Source: Myrica gale (lineage: Eukaryota; Streptophyta; Magnoliopsida; Fagales; Myricaceae). From it: a stretch of 64,000 bases of DNA. Location: assembly GCA_963930655.1 (NCBI GenBank), contig OZ005607.1, forward strand, positions 23,444,874-23,508,873. Direction: 5' to 3'. Positions 39,191-51,720 of this stretch are shown one piece after another (position 1 is the stretch's first letter; each line of letters starts with the position of its first letter). The notes beneath the pieces were generated by a model. The model saw nothing but the letters and a program-made list of their open reading frames with translations. It searched no databases and was not told the DNA's origin. The position numbers were made by a program, and so were the translations under genes.

Positions 39191-40799
39191 TTTTGTCCAA
39201 AACTACTAGGCTATTGGGATACCCATATAAATCCTACATGAAGTGAGAAAATAAAATGAATGAGAAATAAATTCTATAAGGAATAAGTTCCACATTGGGA
39301 CCTTATTAGGTGGAACTTGATTTTATAATAATTCAAATGGGCTTCAATATTTATTTACAATATGATTATCAATTTTGCTATATTTCTCCTCTGAATTATC
39401 AATCACGTATATTTTTGTTGAGTGAAATGATGAATTTACCAAATAAAATAGCTCGAACCAAAAATTGTGAGGGTAATATGGTGCAAATTGTGATCAGTAC
39501 TCAAATAATTAATGGGCCAAAAGTGTCGAACCCGTCATTTAATATAATTGCTATAAATACTTTTTGCACCCTATATCCCAAGCTAATTACACATAGTCCA
39601 CAGAGAAAATCACAATAATCAACCCTTTCTACAACAGAGTATACGGACCAAACAGCCAGCAACATGCCACGAACAACTATCAATTCCCTTGACATTGATA
39701 ATATAGGTAATATAGGCAAGTTTATAGTGAAGCTTTTGCTTTTCATTTCCCAATATCATTGTAGGCAGTTTGTAGCAGAAAAGTCTAAATACAGAAACAA
39801 ATAGAAATCAAGAAGCCAACATTTTTTTCCCTTAGTTTTTTCTCCTCAGCGATCAAATAGAAATATTTGGTAATTCCAAAGAACAACATGAGAAATTCTT
39901 AATGTTTATGAACAAAAACAGAGTATTCTCTCTAAATTTTTGAACCTCCTCACTTCTAGACTCATCTAGTAGAAGAGTAATTATCATGATCACCAGCTCT
40001 TCTAATGGTTTCTAAGTAACTAAATGGAACTATATATATCACAGAGTAATTTCTTTCTATTACAAGCTCAAATACAATGAAACCACAATTCAAAACAAAG
40101 TTTCATTAATTATATGTCACTTTCTTGGGAACTAAAAATAAATAATTTTTATCAGAAGCCGGAAGCTTTAGAAAGAAAACTCAAAAAAAGAAAAGCTCCA
40201 CCAATATATTGTATATTAATTGGACTTTCTCAACATGTAGCTGGTATAGAGCTAATAAGCTACATGAACATAAACTACTATTACAAAAAAATGCTAACAA
40301 ATATGATGTTAATATTCTTACAAACTCATTCTAAGTGTAAATAAGATTTACTAACTAATACTAATAGATTTCATGGAGCGCACACAGTAAGAAAGCTTGG
40401 CTTGAGCTTCCAAGTACTTTCATCATCATTGTTGTTGATTGTCATGATCGGTGATGTTGCTGACGCTTCTAATATTCTCACAGATAAGGTGCCCTCATTA
40501 GTAAGGTCAAGGAAGACAGTTGGCTCTTGATCCATTCACTTGGTTTCTCCCTACACCAATTGATCACTCGACAAAGGGCATACTCATTCTGCTTTGACAA
40601 GAGAGAAATAGTTCAATACTAACTGTCAAATAGATTATAAACCAAAAGACAAAAGGTATTAAGGTTATGAAAGCTGTAGCGAAGATATAAGATATGTATT
40701 CATCATGACAGTATATCCGAGATATAGTCTCATTTGGAACTGACACAAACCAATCTCCAAAAATTATAGAAGCCTAAGAGTTGATCATGATACAATTAT
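39191..40799. other. Intergenic DNA, no intact gene
   Basis: Short coding-like pieces occur on the minus strand around 40390-40620, in shifting frames, without a family I can defend. Confidence 0.45.
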
Positions 40800-43700
40800 T
40801 CATGCATTAAATAGGAGAAAAAGCTAGGGAACTTCTAAGATGGGACCTCTGATCTTTATCCAGCCACCAAAATTGAAGGTTATGTTTGGTTTAGGTCTTG
40901 AGATATATTTTTGTGTTTTTATTTTTTTGAAAGTAGTGTAAATTTTCTTGAAATTGGTGAAAAATGTGTTAAAAGTTGTTGGAATTTGTAAAAAGTTATT
41001 GAGAATGGTGAAAATGTATTGGAATTGATGAAAAAGTGAATAGAAAACGTTTTGAGACATGAAATAAACATAGCCGAAGATTCTCAGAAGACATATTATA
41101 ACAGTTACTTGATCAGCCCGAGCCAAATGAAACATAAACCAATTTGATACCAATAACGAGAACAATAATAATAGTAATATACTAATAATAACTACACCAA
41201 CTGCAACAAGCAGTGGCTTTGCTTTGTTTACAAAAGATTACAAATTTTCCTTCGTTTTTGAAAGCAACCAAACATAACCTTCAGAATAAAACACAAAACT
41301 CAGAGAAATATGCCAATCAGAAGGCTAAGAAACACCTACCCACCTAAACAGAATACCATAAGAATACTTTATTACATCGAACCAACACAGTAATAATAGT
41401 AAATTACACTAATAATAACTACAACAAGGAATCTCCTTTGTTGAAAGTTGTTAAAAAATCAGTATCTATGTAAATGGAACTGTTAATTATGAAATTTTAT
41501 ATTCTAATAATTCTAACACTCACTTTGTAGGATTTTCGAATGCAGATTGGGCAGTCACTTCTAATGATTGTAAGAACACTTCTGGAGGATGTTTTTACAT
41601 GGGATACATCCCATATTTGACCAGTACCATTTTCCCTTCTCCCACCTAGATTCCTCCCACCACTACAATCTGAAAAAAAAAATTATAAGAGAAAATAAGA
41701 AAGAAGTGACCAAAAGAATAGCCACCTGGCAGCAATATGCTGGTAAGTATCTAAACACGGAACACTAAATATTCGTTTTGAGAAAATTTTAAAGATTTTA
41801 AGTATGATGTGAATATTTAGGTATTGTTTGAGCTTTATTGACATACGTGTATAAGTTGTTGAGTTGTATTAATGTTTATAAAAAAAAGACAATATTTAGT
41901 TGTATTGGTATGCGTGTAGGAGTAATGTTAAGATTTTAAGTTTAAAAAATTAGATTCAAATTCTAAACTTTTTAGCCAACCGATGTTTAGAAGAGTGCAA
42001 CAAAACAAGAAATTTGAAATTATCCCTACTGAAAGACCAACAATTACATCAATATATATGTAACCGTTACCTGTCCAAACCCTTACCACATAAAAGATGG
42101 CACTAACTTTCACATGGGAATTAACAGTTTTGGGGAACGAAAAATTAAAAAAAAAACCAAAGAATTGGTTTAAGCTAATTTCCCAAATTCATAGTGGCAA
42201 CAAACCTCAGCCCCAAAAACAATAACTTAAAGATTGAATAATAACTACGACAACTGCAATGCCAATAAAAAAAAAAACTACGACAACTGCAACAACAAAT
42301 AATGCAGTTGCTTTGCTTAGTTACAAAAAAAAAAGAGATTATCTTGATTTTTCTCAACAACCAAACATAACCGTTAGAATAAAACACAATACCCATAAGA
42401 AATACCTTATCATTCAATGATTCACTCCAGACAAATGGATGTTGGTTTACTCCAATATCTCACTGCTACCGAACATAAAAGCCAAATAAGTAACAATCAT
42501 GAAAAAGTATGTATTTGTTTGCGTTATACTTAGTTGCGATTTAATAGTTACAAGTCATGAAAGAAACAAGTATTTGTAGCTGCAGGTCATTCAATTCTAT
42601 CAAAAGCATAAAGGTAAGATTTGCATGATCCTTATAGGCTAATATATCCTATTCCTATATTCTTATAGTTTTTTTTTTGAAAAAAACAGAGACAAAATTA
42701 CTAACAAATTTACCAATATACTCATTGTATCATTGCTGGCGTGGATGGGTACACTATTAGCTTAAAAGGAGAAAGGAATTGAAGAAAGTAAAGAGAAAAA
42801 ATTTATATGTAACATATGGTAAGTTTTTTAGACAGCGAAGTAAACTGCATGTGCACCAGTCACGTGCACCGCTCAAGACGAACTTTAACGCAGATGAGGA
42901 GTGCAAGTGCGACTGGCTTGGGAGTGCATATAAAATCTTAATGCATGTGTAGGGGCTCCTGATCTCCCACACACTATTTAAGTCGCACCTAAACGGAATG
43001 GCTTTTAGGTTCTGCTTTGACTTTAGGCATTTCATATTGCTGAAGCCCCTCTTTGTAATGCATTAGTATATTTAACTATGACTTTGAATTGTCCGGACAC
43101 CATAAAAGTTTAGGAAACTATGACTTTTATTTTTTAGGCTTAATTATCTTATACATCCCTGTGGTATTCGAATTTTGCAAAATCATCCCTGTAGTAATGA
43201 TTTCAACTTAATAATCCCTGTGGTATTTGATTGAAGCAAATTAGTCCCTCCGACCATTTTCCAGTGGGAATCCGACGGAACAAGCATACGTGTTAGTTTA
43301 TTGCCAGATCATCATGCCACGTCAGAAGAAAAAAAAAAGCGTAAATACTGTATAGGTCCCTGTGGTATACAACTTTTGCATTTTAGTCCTTGGGATATCG
43401 ATTTCAATTAGATAGTCCCTGAGGTATGTTTTTTAGACAAATTAATCCTCTGTCCAATTTCCATTAGGTATTTGACGGAATAATGCGTACGTCGATTTTA
43501 AACTTCAGGTCAGCACCAATCTTAAGCTGCCATGTGTCATTTAAAATTTGTGACGATGTTTCGGGATCGATCGCTTATACAATGAGCGATTGATCGGTAG
43601 GTTTGATTTAAAATACATCGTTTTCACTAAGTAGTGATCAATTGTCGAAGTGGCGATCGATCCCTTGTGTAATACGGTGCGTTTTGTTGCATGTGCTATT

Positions 43701-44710
43701 TTGAATACGCGATCGACCAATTTCACCTATTGATCGGTATGTTACAAAACACACAGTTTTGAATACGCAATCGATCGCTAGAATTGGAGATGGATCGTCA
43801 TTCATTTTGTCTCATCCCAAAGAAAAAATCTTACTCATTTAATCCACCCGCACGAGTTCTCTTCTTCATCTTCATCCCCAAATATTAATACCCCCAAAAG
43901 TGGCAGGCTAAGATGGCGTCCAACTAATTTTAAATGACACGTGGCAGGCTAAGATTGATGTTGACCTGACGTCGTGCGCACTATTCCGTTAAATGTCTAA
44001 CGAAAATCGGACGAGGGACTAATTTGTCTCAAAACATACCTCAGAGATTAATTTATCTCAAAAACATACCACAGGGACCTATACAATATTTAAGCCTTTT
44101 TTTTCTTCTAACGTGGCATAATGATATGGAGATAAACTGACACGTAGGCTTGATTCCGCCGGATTCCTACCGAAAAATGGTCGGAGGGACTGATTTGCTT
44201 TAGTCAAATACCACAACGATTATTCAGTTGAAATCCTTACCACATGGATGATTTTGCAAAAGTCGAATACCACAGGGATGTATAAGGTAATTAGAATGAC
44301 ATTATTGCCTATTTCACACAATTGCATCTAGCTAGTCAGTTTGTCAGTTTACTTAAAAGTCCCCAAGTAGTATTCCTACCTTCAAAACTTGCTTACTTGT
44401 TTGTTGTTAAAAAAAATAAAAATAAAGATGATTAAATAATTTTTTTTATAATAAAAATAGATAATTAGATAAAGATAAATTATAATATAATTATTTTATC
44501 ATACTAAAATTCTTAAGTGTTCAAAATTTTGATACTGAAATGAGCAGCAGAAGGCCTATAGCGCACACATGAGCAAAAGGCCCCGCAAATGTCAGAAAAA
44601 GTGCAGCAAAAGTCCCCGTTACTCAATGTTAAAAAAGTTGCTCGTTTAGTTACATGCTTAGGAAAAGAAATTGCTCGTGTAAAGCCTCCATTAATTACCA
44701 ATTTGCTCTA
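40800..44710 (+). repeat. Large non-coding segmental duplicate, copy 1 (includes unit C)
   Basis: Collinear with 49900-51720. Matching blocks: 41590-41700 with 49900-50000, 42160-42200 with 50015-50055, 42350-42640 with 50520-50945, 42960-43065 with 51245-51340, and 44340-44700 with 51490-51715. The extra length in this copy comes partly from the foldback at 43137-44294. No coding frame is conserved between the copies. Confidence 0.8.
43137..44294. mobile_element. Large two-tier foldback element
   Basis: The left arm (43137-43555) is complementary to the right arm (about 43915-44294). Repeated phrases are ATCCCTGTGGTAT, AGTCCCTCCGACCATTTT and TAGGTCCCTGTGGTAT. A second pair of arms starts at 43340 and 44097, inside the outer pair, separated from it by an A/T run. 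The core (43556-43910) has many ATCGATCG/GATCGATC motifs. It is absent from the paralogous segment near 51340, which supports insertion after the duplication. Confidence 0.8.
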
Positions 44711-45959
44711 GAGACAGGGCTATATAATAAGAAATAAACTCATAAGCTCATATTTATATGTAAATTATTTTAAAATATTTTATTTTAAAATCAATAACTT
44801 TTAAATTTATATTAAAAAAATATTTTTTTATTTTTTATTTTTTGTGCAGCCTTAGGCATCGATTTGGATTGAGCCGGCCCTACCTAACAAATAAAACCAT
44901 ACCCAACATGCATGGGTTATGGGTACAGCATGGGATTAAGGAGTTTTTTTTTTTAAATATAATTCAGACAAATAGGAAAAGCAAATGAAAGAGATAAAAC
45001 TTATTTGGAGAAAATCTTGTATGTAACCGGTAACGTGTATTTTGAGACTACAGTTTATTTTAGGATTTAAAAGATAAAATTTATTTATGAATCTCACATG
45101 GTTGAAGATTCTCCGTTAGTAACCCTCTACGGCAGCTGCTAAACCCCACTTAATCATTATTCGCTAACACAAACAAACCAGCCTTCTCCTTGCCAGCCGA
45201 CTGACTTCTCTCTTCTCTTCTCCCCTTTTTATTTATCTCTCTCTTTCCTCTTTCTTTCGAGTTCATTGACATTGCCGGTATGATTTTGAGACCTATCTGT
45301 GATTGGAACATTACGAAGATTAGGACTTGCATTGGCGCCTTCGTTTATACCAAATAGAATTGATCTTTGGTTTGTAAGGTTCATGTTTGAAGTATTATTG
45401 ATGTTGATCAATGAGTTCAGTACTTTTCCTTTTCTTCTGGTTTCTTTTCAACATAGATATTTCGATTACAGCAACTGCAAAGACCTCTTCCTCTGGCATG
45501 TCCCTGTTGCAAAGTCTCTGCTCTTAGAAGCATATATCGCATACTTGTGCAGTCATTACTTGACACACTGCAACCTATATTACAACATGATGGACCTGCT
45601 GTGGTGGAGAAGGCAGAATCCAGATGTTCGATCATTGATTGGGTCACCTAGGGAAGGAAAAGAGTGAACCGAACAGTTTTGTTTTATTTCATGCGAATAA
45701 GTGGCTAAATCTTGCTTGGCAAAACTTTTGCAAGTTCACCACTTGTTCAGCAGAGATGCAAGAGGAATATTTGACAGACCAGAAGATTCACACTTGATCG
45801 GCTAGCTTCTGTAACAACATTGAGAATCTTTATTCTCTCTGTGTTTTGCGTACTTGAATTTCTTTTCAATTTTCCAGCCATAGCATTCCCTGATTTACTT
45901 TTGTTTGTACCAGTATATTGCAAGCAAAATCCTGCAATTTTAGTATGTGTACACATATC
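44711..45959. other. Intergenic DNA with a possible non-coding transcript
   Basis: A CT-rich stretch at 45180-45260 and an open frame at 45299-45667 look like leader plus exon. The frame has no recognisable protein and no splice model improves it. I leave it unannotated as a gene. Confidence 0.35.
45168..45260. other. CT-rich tract
   Basis: A pyrimidine-rich stretch (CTTCTCTCTTCTCTTCTCC and neighbours) that could be a plant-type leader, but no start codon downstream opens a convincing gene. Confidence 0.3.
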
Positions 45960-46400
45960 TATAATGATTTACTCCAATATCTCACTATCTTTGAACATAA
46001 AAATGCTGCCGGAAGGAGTTATGAGAAACTAGAGTGAGTCTTTTTGTGAGTTATAGAGATAGTCTGCCTTCTCTCTCTAGCACACGAGTAGGGAGTCTAT
46101 GGGCTTGTCTGATCTATAAAAATCAGATCATTCAATCTGCTTTGTAACGGTTGCAAACCGTCATGTAAAAGTAATGTCTTTGCTAGCCATATTCAATTAT
46201 ATGAAAGGCATAAAAGTACGAATTGGATGATTGAAGGCAATCTTGTTGTTTTGAGTCGTACAATTGCTTCCTTTTCATGGCATATTCATGTTCACCTTCC
46301 GGCAGATCATCGCCAAAGCTAAAGATTATTTTTTATTGAAGACAATTTTCATAACAAACTGCACATGCAAACTTACCAATAAACTCGGCGAATAAGCTAA
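45960..46400 (+). repeat. Non-coding duplicated segment, unit D
   Basis: TTTACTCCAATATCTCACT, TCATGGCATATTCATG, ACCTTCCGGCAGATCATCG and AACTTACCAATAAACTC align with units A and B. Unit D also has an inverted copy, GCTGCCGGAAGG, at about 46006, 290 bp from its CCTTCCGGCAG. Confidence 0.7.
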
Positions 46401-47767
46401 AGATTATTAGAGGTCAAATTGTATCGCAGGGTGCAAAGTGTAGATCTATTGGCAGGTAGGGATGCAGGTAATTTTCCCTTGATTTATTTTTCAAAAAGTA
46501 GAGAAGTCACTTTGAGCCTTAAAACTACCAGAATAATTTCAACATGAGTCTCAAGTATCACCTTTGACACGTTAAGCCCATGAATTACAAAATTTCATCA
46601 ATTTGCGTTTGTGAAAAAGATCCAACCATCAAACACATGCGACATGTTTTATAAATAATTTGTGTGGTGAGCGGCGCTACACTTGTCCAAAGTTTGCTGT
46701 TGCGTCAAGCCCTCAAGTGTAACCCTGTTGGGTTATTTCCGTTTGATCAGCTCAATACTGAGAGATACCACCTATTGTTCTTCAGTATCCAAAAAAATAC
46801 TCTGATTTTACTATAGCATCTAAATTGACTGCTTTCACTTACGCCTTTGATATTGCTGAATGCCCTCTATAATGAATTGAGTATATTGCTTTTATACTGA
46901 AATGGTTAAGTAGTTCTATTGTATAAAAGAAATGATTACTGAGAGATACTACCTATTGTTCTTCAGTATCCAAAAGAAATGATTACTTAAAATGTCTTTT
47001 CTAGTGTGCTTAGTCTGAGATTCTTGAAGACTGGTTTTATTCTAGCATGCAGAGGACTGGGTAATGTTGTTTGCTGCATGCGTTTAGTTTATGCATCTCA
47101 TATGGTTGAAGGCCCTGATTGAAGTGAATTATTATTTGTTTTTATATTCAATAATCACCAACTGTTTCTAGTGTATATAAGACTAGAGGATGAAAATGTC
47201 TTTCTGATTTTAGTTAATTTCTCAATAGAATTAATCTGAATTTCTTGACAATACCTTAATTAAAATTAGTTAGGAACCCAAAATTCAAAAGTATTATTAC
47301 TTCTACATAAGATCGGTAATATCAAAAGTATTAATGCTTCCAGTAAACAAAACAGAGAGTAAACAATAAAAAGGGAAAAAAAAACTCTATGGTGCATCAA
47401 TTACCATCTGTTTCTTAAAATTTGCCACCCGAGACTACCAAAAAGTTGCAATGTACTTCCTCCCAGATATTAAAAATATCTAATACGTCCTTATCTAAAA
47501 AAGAACTAATGCAGCTAAAGATACAGTAAAGATTTATGTTTATAGATAGGGGTATTTTGATATTTTGTGTTCGAGAGGGGACACAATCCAAATTTTTAAG
47601 TACTTTGAGGTGGCAATTGTTGACGTTTAAAGTATGGGGCAAAAAAGGTAATACTTTGGGATGAAACAGAATCTATGGGATTAATTAACTAAAGGAGAAT
47701 TCCCATTAACTTGTGAGAATTATATGAAACAAAATTACTAACTTTTTTTTTACATGAGTAAGCTAGA
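46401..47767. other. Intergenic DNA, no gene seen
   Basis: A duplicated phrase, ACTGAGAGATACCACCTATT/ACTGAGAGATACTACCTATT, occurs at 46757 and 46937. Bases 46840-46920 are a diverged copy of 42960-43065. Otherwise featureless. Confidence 0.5.
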
Positions 47768-47775
47768 GCTTATAC

Positions 47776-48217
47776 TAGGGGTGGACAAATATTTCGGACA
47801 TAACCGGAATTTCTGGTTCCAGCACATATAGGTCGAAACCGGAATGCTTTTTCAGTATTTTTCAGAACCGGAATCTGAACCGAAATACTTTTTTGGCATT
47901 TTCTGGTATTAGAACCGTACCGGTTATTTTTTCTTTAAAAAAATTGGGCTCAAATGGAGAAAGATTTTGTTTTTCGATACCCATAAGTTTAGAATGTTGC
48001 AATTTTATTTTAAATTTTGAAATTTAGATGAATGTTTATTATAGATTTTAGATCAATATTTATTTTTAATTTATAATATATAAAAAAATGGCTAAAATGC
48101 CTAATAAAAAAGTTGGTAAAAAAAGTCAACACATAAGAACCGAAATTTCCGGATTTCGATTCATTCAGTATTTGAATTCGAACCAGAACTAGCCTATTCA
48201 TTCCGATACCACCCTTA
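47776..48217. mobile_element. 442-bp non-autonomous hAT element with perfect 8-bp target duplication
   Basis: The left end is TAGGGGTGG and the inverted right end is TAAGGGTGG. GCTTATAC flanks it on both sides (47768-47775 and 48218-48225). Subterminal regions carry ACCGGAA/GGAATCTGAACCG motifs around an AT-rich core. No transposase. Confidence 0.9.
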
Positions 48218-48525
48218 GCTTATACAGCCAGATTACCAAAGCAGAACATTGTTAGGTCTTTATCGTTCACAATTTTATTACCCCTTATCATGAGTATCTC
48301 TGCTACTCAATGTGAGGAGCCCTAGTCGTCTCAGTGGGATTTATTATATTATTTTTATATTATTATATTGAAATGAATTATTATATTATTTTGATATTGA
48401 AGAATGGTTTAGTGTTTCTACTGTATAAAAGAATAGTTTACGAAAATATGTTCTGATTTTAGTAATTCTCTACATATGAATTTGAATGGTCTTGAGATCA
48501 TAAAAAGTTATAGAAACTACATTAT

Positions 48526-48614
48526 CCTCCTGAACATAGCTGTGAACTGCTCGCTCACTCGCCTAAACATCTACTAGATAGCGGTACAGGAGTTGCCGAT
48601 AACGGTTGATGCCA
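48526..48614 (-). pseudogene. 90-bp beta-tubulin gene fragment
   Basis: CTCCTGAACATAGCTGTGAA and CTGCTCGCTCACTCGCCTAA match 53690-53720 of the tubulin pseudogene. The minus-strand sense corresponds to the [13 protein letters not shown] region of beta-tubulin. It carries small indels (ACTAGATAGCGGTACAGGAG against CCTGGATAGAGGTGGAG). The match ends abruptly next to the copia remnant. Confidence 0.85.
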
Positions 48615-48631
48615 CAAAGAACATTTGGTGT

Positions 48632-49860
48632 TTTAACTTCGAGCTATTTAGAACTTCTTCATATAGATTTGATTCGTCCCTCTAGAACTGAAAGTCTAAG
48701 TGAAAAACGATATATGCTTGTTGTAGTACAGGATTTCTCTAGATATACATGGATTACACTTCTTTGAGAGAAATCAGAAACTTTTGAGAAAGTCAAAGGT
48801 TTATGTAAGCTGATTTAGAATGAACAAGATAGCAAGATAAAGAGAATTCGAAGTAACCATTGCAAAAAAACCGTAAATTCAAGTTTCGAACAATTTTGCC
48901 TTGAGGAAGGAATCCACCAAGAGTTCTTAGCTCCTATAACCCCTCAGCAAAATGGAGTGGTTGAATAAAAGAATCGAGTCTTACAAGAGATGGCGATCGA
49001 GAGTCATGCCTCATGCAAAACATGTAGCCAAATATTTTTGGGATAAGTACAACTTGTCATATTTGGAAGTAAATGTTTCGAATCTTGCTAAATTTGATGC
49101 TCGTAGTGATGATTTTTTTTGTTATTCTCATACAATTAGAGCTTATCGTGTATATAACTAGCGTACTCAATGTGTAATGGAATCGATTAATGTGATTGTT
49201 GATGATGATTTACAATAAAAATTTAATCTAGGTCAACTTGAGTCTATTGTTGCTTTAAATGACAAAGAACAATACGTTGACTTGTCTGAAACTGAAAATC
49301 TCGAACGAGAATATGAACACTACAAAAAAATAGGTATATAGCAGCGGTCGCTAAAAACGCCGTTATAGATCTTCTATCCCGGCGTTTTACTTAAAATGTG
49401 ACTAAAAAGACCTTTATAGCGGCAGACTTTTTAGCGACGGTCAGTGACCGCCGCTACAGACCACATGCAGCGGTGGTCAGTGACCACCGCTATATACCGC
49501 ATGTAGCGGTAGTTTTGTCATAATCGTGGAAATAAGGCCAATCTGTAATACTATAGCCGCGGTCACATGATCGCCGCTATAATACTATTGTCGCGGTCAC
49601 ATGACCGCCACTATAATACTATTGTTGCGGTCATTTGACCGCTATTATAACCTGTAGCGACGGTCAACCGATCGCCGCTATAGAGCTTCTGCGGAAAAAG
49701 ATTTACAAGTGGTGGAGTGGATCTTACTCTATTCATAAAGAAGTTTGAAAATAGTTTAATTGTTGCTCAAATATATGTTGATGATATAATCATTGGATCT
49801 CCTATTGAATCATAAGCTTTAGAATTTATTGAATTAATGAAAAATGAATTTGAAATGAGC
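48632..49860 (+). mobile_element. Decayed Ty1/copia retrotransposon (integrase and reverse transcriptase parts)
   Basis: The integrase core reads LELLHIDLIRPSRTESLSEK, RYMLVVVQDFSRYTWITLL, LEEGIHQEFLAPITPQQNGV, then VE-stop-KNRVLQEMA. The catalytic IRSDHG motif is IRSNHC here. There are stops TGA, TAG and TAA in frame. After a CACTA-like insertion, reverse transcriptase resumes at about 49712 with DLTLFIKKFENSLIVAQ and IYVDDIIIGS (YVDD motif at about 49770). No LTRs are recognisable and the part between integrase and RT is missing. Confidence 0.85.
49318..49690. mobile_element. CACTA (En/Spm-like) element remnant with subterminal repeats
   Basis: It starts with CACTACAAAAAAA, the classic CACTA terminus. 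At least seven GCGGTCA..TGACCGCCGCTAT inverted motifs follow between 49340 and 49685, as in CACTA subterminal transposase-binding arrays. I found no matching ...TTTGTAGTG end, so the right terminus is lost or degraded. It interrupts the copia relic, so it is younger. Confidence 0.75.
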
Positions 49861-49899
49861 CTCTTAATAGCACCTCTGAAAGATGTTTTTAGATGAGAT

Positions 49900-51720
49900 C
49901 CAATCGGTATGTGACTGATACCATTTTCCTTTTTACCAGCCAAATTCCTCCCACCACTACAATATGACAAAGCAATTTGTAAGATAAAATAAGAAAGAAG
50001 TGAACAAAGCAATTTGTAAGCTAATATCCCAAATTCTTAGTGGCAACAAACCTTAACCCATAAATTATCACATAAGTATTGGAATTCTTATCCAACCACC
50101 AAAATTGAAAATTTACACAAGACATTTAAGAAGACATTATAATAGTTACCTTGACCAGCCAGGGCCAACATGACACGTCAGATTTTCTTTTGCTCAAATT
50201 CTGCAATTATACATACATTTATAAATAAATTTCCCTAACAAAGCTTGATACAAGAAACAAAAGGTTAAATTATCATTTCTTTGTGCAGTAGGAGGAAACT
50301 TAATATAGCCAACAGATAAGAAAATGATATCTTACACTTCGTTTTTGCGATCCCATCTACTTTTCACCTCATGGAAAGAATCTGCCACCCAAATAAATAC
50401 ATTCATTATTTCAGTCACCAAACACAAGCATTCAAAATGACAGACAAAACCCATAAAACCACCGATTAAAAATTCAAAAAACACCCTCCCGAAAAAAGGT
50501 CTATCATGGAACTTCTTTTTTCTCATCAACCAAACACAACCTTCAGAATAAAACACAAAAACCCAGAGAAATTATCTGCCGATTAGAAGGTTAAGAAACT
50601 CCTACCCACCTAACAAAATACTGAAAGAATACCTTATTACATCAAACCAGCACAATAAACAACAGACATAGATTAATTCAACACCAGAATATTTCCTATA
50701 TTTCTTTTATTTGTAGTACAATACCCTAAGAAATACCTGAACACTCAATGATGCCCTACAGACACATGGATGTTGGTTTACTCCAATATCTCAATGCTAC
50801 CAAACATAAAAGCCAAATAAGTAACAATCATGAAAAAGTATGTATTTGTTTGCGTTTTAATAGTAACAAGTCATGAAAAAAACAAGTATTTGTAGCTGCA
50901 GGTCATTCAATTCTATCAAAAGCATAAAGGTAAGATTTGCATGATCATTAAAGGCAAATATCCTGTTTATATATTCATGACATATTGATGTGCTCCTAGC
51001 GACAAAGCTAAATTAAATATCCTCTTCCTATATTCTTATAGTTTTTTTTTTAAAAAAAAGAGACAAAAATACACTTTCTACCCATGATAAAGTACCAGTA
51101 CTCAGTTTGCAATTTACACTATAAAGTACCAAATTTAACACATTATATCTCAAACTATGTTTAAACTTTATAAACCCTGACCTTTAATTATAAAATAATT
51201 CCAATGTGCTAAGCTTGAGACTCTCGAAACTCTTATTTTAATATTATAGCACCTAAACGGAATGGCTTTTGGGTTCCGCTTTTAATTTAGGCATTTCATA
51301 TTGCTGAAGCCCCTCTTTGTAATGCATTAGTTATATTGTTTTTATGACGAAATGGTTAAGTGGTTCTGTCTATTGTATAAGGGAAATACCTATGAAAATG
51401 TCCTTTCTAATTTTAGTAATTTTATAACTGATACTCGAAACATTTTTCACTTCTTGGCGAGTTTAAAATGTCCATTCCAACACAATTCGATCCTTGTCAT
51501 GAGTTTAATTAAAAGTCCCCAAACAGTATTCCAACCTTCAAAAATTGCGTTCACAAGCCTTCAGGGCACATTTTTATGTCGAAAAAGTGTAGCAAAAGTC
51601 CCCATTATTCAACGTTAAAAAAGTTGCAGGTATATACAAAGGCTCCCTAAAGTTTGTTAACAAAAGAAAGGCCCCGTTAATCTCCCAATTTGCTCTAGGG
51701 AGAGGGCGATTTGCGCCCAT
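49900..51720 (+). repeat. Large non-coding segmental duplicate, copy 2 (includes unit E)
   Basis: Collinear blocks with 40800-44710, as listed there. The best conserved part, 50765-50945, is nearly identical to 42430-42635 and carries GGATGTTGGTTTACTCCAAT, CATGAAAAAGTATGTATTTG and GCTGCAGGTCATTCAATTC. No gene. Confidence 0.8.

Noticed and set aside
40390..40620. Minus-strand pieces such as EYALCRVI, reminiscent of a NAC domain end
   Set aside because: Too short, frames shift, and no other NAC motif lies nearby.
42445..42470. CCAATATCTCACTG resembles the 3' end of a miR171 site (also at 36.9, 38.6, 46.0 and 50.8 kb)
   Set aside because: The upstream bases that would form the GAGCCG part of miR171 are absent and I see no pairing arm.
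45299..45667. 122-codon plus-strand frame
   Set aside because: No recognisable domain, the opposite strand is also open, and no splice partner or upstream start was convincing.
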